Shown: piece by piece, positions 60,657 through 64,000 of the stretch | Position numbering within the stretch: the stretch's first letter is position 1 | Layout of the letters: each line of letters begins with the position of its first letter | Assembly: GCA_965222835.1 (NCBI GenBank) | Contig: CBDCUQ010000004.1 | Location: forward strand, 186,001 to 250,000 | DNA length: 64,000 nucleotides | Direction of reading: 5' to 3' | Origin: CBDCUQ01 sp965222835 | Lineage (GTDB): Bacteria; Pseudomonadota; Alphaproteobacteria; Rhizobiales; Hyphomicrobiaceae | Notes under the pieces: model-generated | Seen by the model: the letters and a program-made list of their open reading frames with translations, nothing else | Told to the model about the DNA's origin: nothing | Databases searched by the model: none | Translations under genes and position numbers: made by a program

Positions 60657-62507
60657 ATGGTCGACACCCGAAAGGCCATACAAATGAAGAAGAAACACGA
60701 CTCAAAGCTTGCCTTTGCTCTCGCACTCTCTGCTCTCATATTCCTCGTCGCAATGAAAAGCGGCGGGGAGATGGTGGAGCAGGGCCCTACAGGCCGTATG
60801 CACGCGCATTCTGAGAACAGCGAAGGACCTTGGACATTCATTGATTCCGCATTGGCGGCCGAGCAGACGGAAAAGGGTAACGTCAAGTGGACGTGCCCGA
60901 TGCACCCGCACTACATCGCGGATCAATTCGGCACCTGTCCGATTTGCGGCATGGACCTTGTTAAACTCAAGACGCCGGGGACCGCCCAGGGTCAGACATC
61001 TGCAGCGCGTCGTAGCGCTATAGCGATCGCACCCGAAACCATACAGAGCATGGGGGTCCGCATTGCCAAAGCCGAAATGACAACCTTCGGTCGGGTCATT
61101 CGGAGCTTTGGGCGCGTGGCGGAGAATGAGCGCCTGCAGAGCGAACTCACGGCGCGGACGGAAGGATGGATCGAGGATTTACAAATCCGTGCTGTGGGTG
61201 ACCACGTGAAGAAGGATGACCTGCTATTCACTATCTATGCGCCCGAATTCACCGTCTCGCAACGCGACTACATCGACGCTCTGAAGGGCCGCGATCGAAC
61301 TCGTATCAAGTCAGTAAAGACGCGGTTGCGCGCATTTGGGATGCAGGACCGCGCAATTGATGAAGTGGCGCGAAATCAGCGCGAGTTTGACTTTGTCCCG
61401 TTCTATGCGGAGCGCGACGGTACGGTTGCAATGATTGACTTGCGGCCCGGTAGTTACGTCAAGCGCGGCACGATGCTGACGCGCATACAGGACTACTCGC
61501 AAGTCTGGCTTATGGTCAGCGTTTCAGAAAAAGATCTGAGTTTCATTGAGACGGGGGCCCCCGCAAAAGTGACGTTTCCCAATATTCCCGGACGCGAGGT
61601 TTTTTCCAAGGTCGAGTACGTCTACCCGACAGTCGATGCACAAACTCGAACAGGGCAGGTGCGACTGGTGCTTGACAACCCCGATGGCCAGCTTCGCCCG
61701 GGCGCCTACGCCGATGTTGCGTTTGAGGTCAAGACGCAAAAACGATTGGCGGTTCCATCCGAAGCAATCCTAAAAAGTGGCTCCGGACGATACGTCGTCG
61801 CCTCCTTGGGCAAAGGTCGTTTCGAACCGCGAGCGGTAAAGGTGGGATTAACGTCGGGGCAATGGACGGAGATCAGCGGCGAAATCAAAGTCGGCGACGA
61901 TATTGTCGTGTCAGGGCAGTTCCTTATAGATTCGGAAAGCGCGCTCCAAGAAAGCTTTCAAAAGCTGGAACGGCTTCAGCTCCCAATTTCGCTCTTGAAG
62001 GTCGATGAAACGCAATTCGCGATGATCGATCACATCGTGGATGCCGCGCTCTACATTCATGAAGCTCTTGTCGATGGATACGACATCGAGCCCAAACAGC
62101 TTCAACCCGCAATCGAAGTGAAGACGCTGCTTTGGCCCAAATTCCAACATACGCGTCTTTCCTACGTGCTGAAAGACTCTGTCGTAGCACTGGAAAAAGG
62201 GAAAGTTGCGCAGGCTGAAACGGAAGTACGTTCAATTCTGGCGGAGCTCGTTTCGGCGCTGGAGCCCTGGCTGTTGGAGGGAGCGCCCGAGCACTACAAG
62301 GACAAGAAGGTAGTGCTGTTTAAGGATACACAGACTGCAAAAAAGTGGCTTCAACTGGCGGGCCAACCAGCCAATCCATACAACGCGGGCCGCGCAGTAA
62401 GAATACCATGGCCGCAACCAAAGGCTGAAGCTCACTCTGCAAATGGAAGTGGTGACGAGCCAAAGCCTACGAAGGGCAAGGCAGGTGGCAGCCATGCGGG
62501 AGAATAG
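60657..62507 (+). CDS. cusB: CusB-like RND efflux adaptor with heavy-metal-binding motif
   Basis: 616 residues from ATG 60657 (AAGG ahead; ATG 60684 possible). Membrane anchor about 18-35, then a metal-binding domain WTCPMHPHYIADQFGTCPIC with GMDLVKL (about 78-105). The adaptor body has barrel-sandwich and beta-barrel pieces (TEGWIEDLQIRAVGDHVKKD, VWLMVSVSEKDLSFIETGAP, QTRTGQVRLVLDNPDGQLRP). An additional 150-residue helical C-terminal domain (about 445-590) is found in a CusB subset, ending in a Lys/Gly tail. It delivers copper or silver to CusA in the periplasm. Overlaps cusA by 14 bases. Confidence 0.92.
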   Translation: MVDTRKAIQMKKKHDSKLAFALALSALIFLVAMKSGGEMVEQGPTGRMHAHSENSEGPWTFIDSALAAEQTEKGNVKWTCPMHPHYIADQFGTCPICGMDLVKLKTPGTAQGQTSAARRSAIAIAPETIQSMGVRIAKAEMTTFGRVIRSFGRVAENERLQSELTARTEGWIEDLQIRAVGDHVKKDDLLFTIYAPEFTVSQRDYIDALKGRDRTRIKSVKTRLRAFGMQDRAIDEVARNQREFDFVPFYAERDGTVAMIDLRPGSYVKRGTMLTRIQDYSQVWLMVSVSEKDLSFIETGAPAKVTFPNIPGREVFSKVEYVYPTVDAQTRTGQVRLVLDNPDGQLRPGAYADVAFEVKTQKRLAVPSEAILKSGSGRYVVASLGKGRFEPRAVKVGLTSGQWTEISGEIKVGDDIVVSGQFLIDSESALQESFQKLERLQLPISLLKVDETQFAMIDHIVDAALYIHEALVDGYDIEPKQLQPAIEVKTLLWPKFQHTRLSYVLKDSVVALEKGKVAQAETEVRSILAELVSALEPWLLEGAPEHYKDKKVVLFKDTQTAKKWLQLAGQPANPYNAGRAVRIPWPQPKAEAHSANGSGDEPKPTKGKAGGSHAGE

Positions 62508-64000
62508 TCACGATATCGCCGGTCACGATCCGGCAAAGTCGGGTGTAGCCAGAGTCATTGATTGGTCGGTCCGAAACCAGATCCTTGTTCTGCTTGGCGC
62601 GGTCGCACTTGTTGTGGGTGGTTGGCTTGCCATAGCGCGCACACCACTTGATGCGATCCCGGACCTGTCAGATACGCAGGTTATCATCCGTACAGACTTT
62701 CCAGGCCAGTCGCCGCAGATCGTCGAAGACCTCGTCACTTACCCTCTTTCTACGACACTCCTTGGGCTGCCAAAGGCGAAAGCGGTACGCGGATTTTCGA
62801 TGTTTGGCACGAGCTTCGTCTATGTCATCTTCCAGGACGGCATCGACCAGTATTGGGCCCGCTCGCGCGTCGTTGAGGCGCTGACAAAGGTTTCCGGCAC
62901 ATTACCGCAGAGTGCAACACCTCAGATCGGTCCGGACGCCACGGGAGTCGGCTGGGTCTACCAATATGCTCTCGTTGACCGTAGTGGCCGGCACGATCTT
63001 TCGCAGCTTCGTTCCCTTCAGGACTGGTTCTTGAAGTTCGAACTCGCAACTGTACCCGGTGTTTCGGAAGTCGCGTCTGTAGGCGGCTTCGTCAAAGAAT
63101 ACCAGGTGCTCGTGGATCCCAATCGCCTTCGTGCCTTCAATGTTCCGCTAAGCCGGATAACGACCGCTGTGAAGGCTGCTTCGGCCGAGGTCGGCGGGCG
63201 CGTCATCGAGCAGGCCGAGACGGAACTGATAATTCGTTCGAGCGGCTACATTCAGAACCTGGAGCAGCTCAAGAACGTCGTCGTCTACTCGCGTGGTGGC
63301 ACACCCGTTGTGCTTGCCGATATTGCGAATGTCGTCGAGGGGCCTGAACTACGTCGTGGTGTTGTTGATCTCAATGGAGAAGGTGAGGTCGTCGGCGGAA
63401 TAATAGTTATGCGCTCGGGCGAAAACGCTCTCACCGTCATTAAAGGGGTTAAAGAAAAATTCGAGCAACTCAAGCCAAGTCTTCCTGACGGTGTGGAGGT
63501 GGTTGCGGTCTATGATCGCGCTCCGCTTATTGAAGGTGCCGTTGACTACCTGACGAGAAAGCTCACGGAGGAGGGTATTGCTGTCGCGCTTGTCTGCTTC
63601 GTTTTTCTACTCCATGTCAGGTCGGCTCTCGTCGCAATCATAACACTCCCTTTGAGCGTGCTTGCCGCGTTCATCGTCATGGCTGAGCAGGGCATCACTG
63701 CCAACATCATGTCACTTGGCGGAATCGCGATTGCTATTGGCGCGATGGTCGACGCATCGATTGTGATGGTGGAGAATGCAAACCGTAGACTTGCTGAAAT
63801 GCCCGCCGACGCCACGCCAGATGATCGGCACAACACCGTTTTGATGGCTGCAAAGGAAGTTGGTCCTGGCCTATTCTTTTCACTCCTCATAATCACGGTT
63901 TCGTTTTTGCCTGTGTTCGCCCTCACGGGGCAAAGTTACAGACTGTTTGCGCCGCTCGCGTTCACAAAGACCTACGCCATGGCTTTTGCGGCCATCTTTT
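62494..64000 (+). CDS. cusA: CusA-like heavy-metal RND efflux pump, N-terminal half (cut by window edge)
   Basis: The first 502 residues are visible from ATG 62494. TM1 (QILVLLGAVALVVGGWLAIA) is followed by TPLDAIPDLSDTQVIIRTDF and GQSPQIVEDLVTYPLSTTLL, hallmarks of the CusA/CzcA (HME-RND) family. The porter domain has FGTSFVYVIFQDGIDQYWAR, then TM2-TM4 with GGIAIAIGAMVDASIVMVEN carrying the TM4 Asp used for proton relay. With CusB it exports Cu(I)/Ag(I). No stop codon within the window. Confidence 0.93.
   Translation, partial: MRENSHDIAGHDPAKSGVARVIDWSVRNQILVLLGAVALVVGGWLAIARTPLDAIPDLSDTQVIIRTDFPGQSPQIVEDLVTYPLSTTLLGLPKAKAVRGFSMFGTSFVYVIFQDGIDQYWARSRVVEALTKVSGTLPQSATPQIGPDATGVGWVYQYALVDRSGRHDLSQLRSLQDWFLKFELATVPGVSEVASVGGFVKEYQVLVDPNRLRAFNVPLSRITTAVKAASAEVGGRVIEQAETELIIRSSGYIQNLEQLKNVVVYSRGGTPVVLADIANVVEGPELRRGVVDLNGEGEVVGGIIVMRSGENALTVIKGVKEKFEQLKPSLPDGVEVVAVYDRAPLIEGAVDYLTRKLTEEGIAVALVCFVFLLHVRSALVAIITLPLSVLAAFIVMAEQGITANIMSLGGIAIAIGAMVDASIVMVENANRRLAEMPADATPDDRHNTVLMAAKEVGPGLFFSLLIITVSFLPVFALTGQSYRLFAPLAFTKTYAMAFAAIF

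Overview
The window looks like chromosomal DNA from an alphaproteobacterium, most likely of the Hyphomicrobiales (Hyphomicrobium/Filomicrobium-like). This is inferred from gene content: metX-metW behind a SAM-II riboswitch, hisC-tyrC, a cheD-containing che operon with a STAS gene, TTGAT-N4-ATCAA FNR/FixK boxes, and GC-rich hairpin repeats between genes. No rRNA or complete tRNA is present. Both ends cut genes: chrA at the left and cusA at the right.

Left part (1-26 kb, housekeeping and chemotaxis). After chrA come rlpA, an mddA-like methyltransferase, two small membrane proteins and a DUF3179 protein. A 1.2 kb repeat-rich spacer follows, then a NYN/LOTUS putative RNase, gloB with a DUF985 cupin, a methyltransferase, metX-metW, hisC-tyrC and nadD. 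A nine-gene chemotaxis operon (mcp, STAS, cheY, cheA, cheW, mcp, cheR, cheB, cheD) occupies 15.4-25.9 kb. Just after it lies the isolated 3' end of a tRNA gene, which looks like an integration scar and may be the left border of an acquired segment.

Middle part (26-44 kb). A membrane-anchored TIR/SLOG-like protein is followed by a nitrate assimilation locus. A PP2C/Ser-Thr kinase fusion and a nitrate transporter run leftwards; nirB-nirD-nasA-cobA run rightwards. Two divergent sigma-54 promoters lie in the shared spacer, which suggests nitrogen (NtrC-type) control. Next are a divergent LuxR-type regulator and 7TMR-DISM kinase pair, then three exported proteins of unknown function. One of these carries 42-residue tandem repeats with four cysteines each.

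Right part (44-59 kb). An HlyD-RbbA-YhhJ ABC exporter, a GerW(YtfJ)-DUF2953-small ORF trio, a polymer-forming membrane protein, a PHA synthase, an acyl-CoA synthetase/GNAT fusion and an APC permease. Perfect or near-perfect FNR/FixK boxes lie 71-80 bp before the start codons of five of these transcription units. That suggests one low-oxygen regulon for carbon storage, acetate activation and export.

Right end (59-64 kb). A copper-type resistance island: a DUF5676 membrane protein, a His-rich CopL-like protein, a CueR/HmrR regulator and CusB-CusA. Two divergent promoters with 19-bp spacers containing dyads of the CueR/HmrR type sit between the first two genes.
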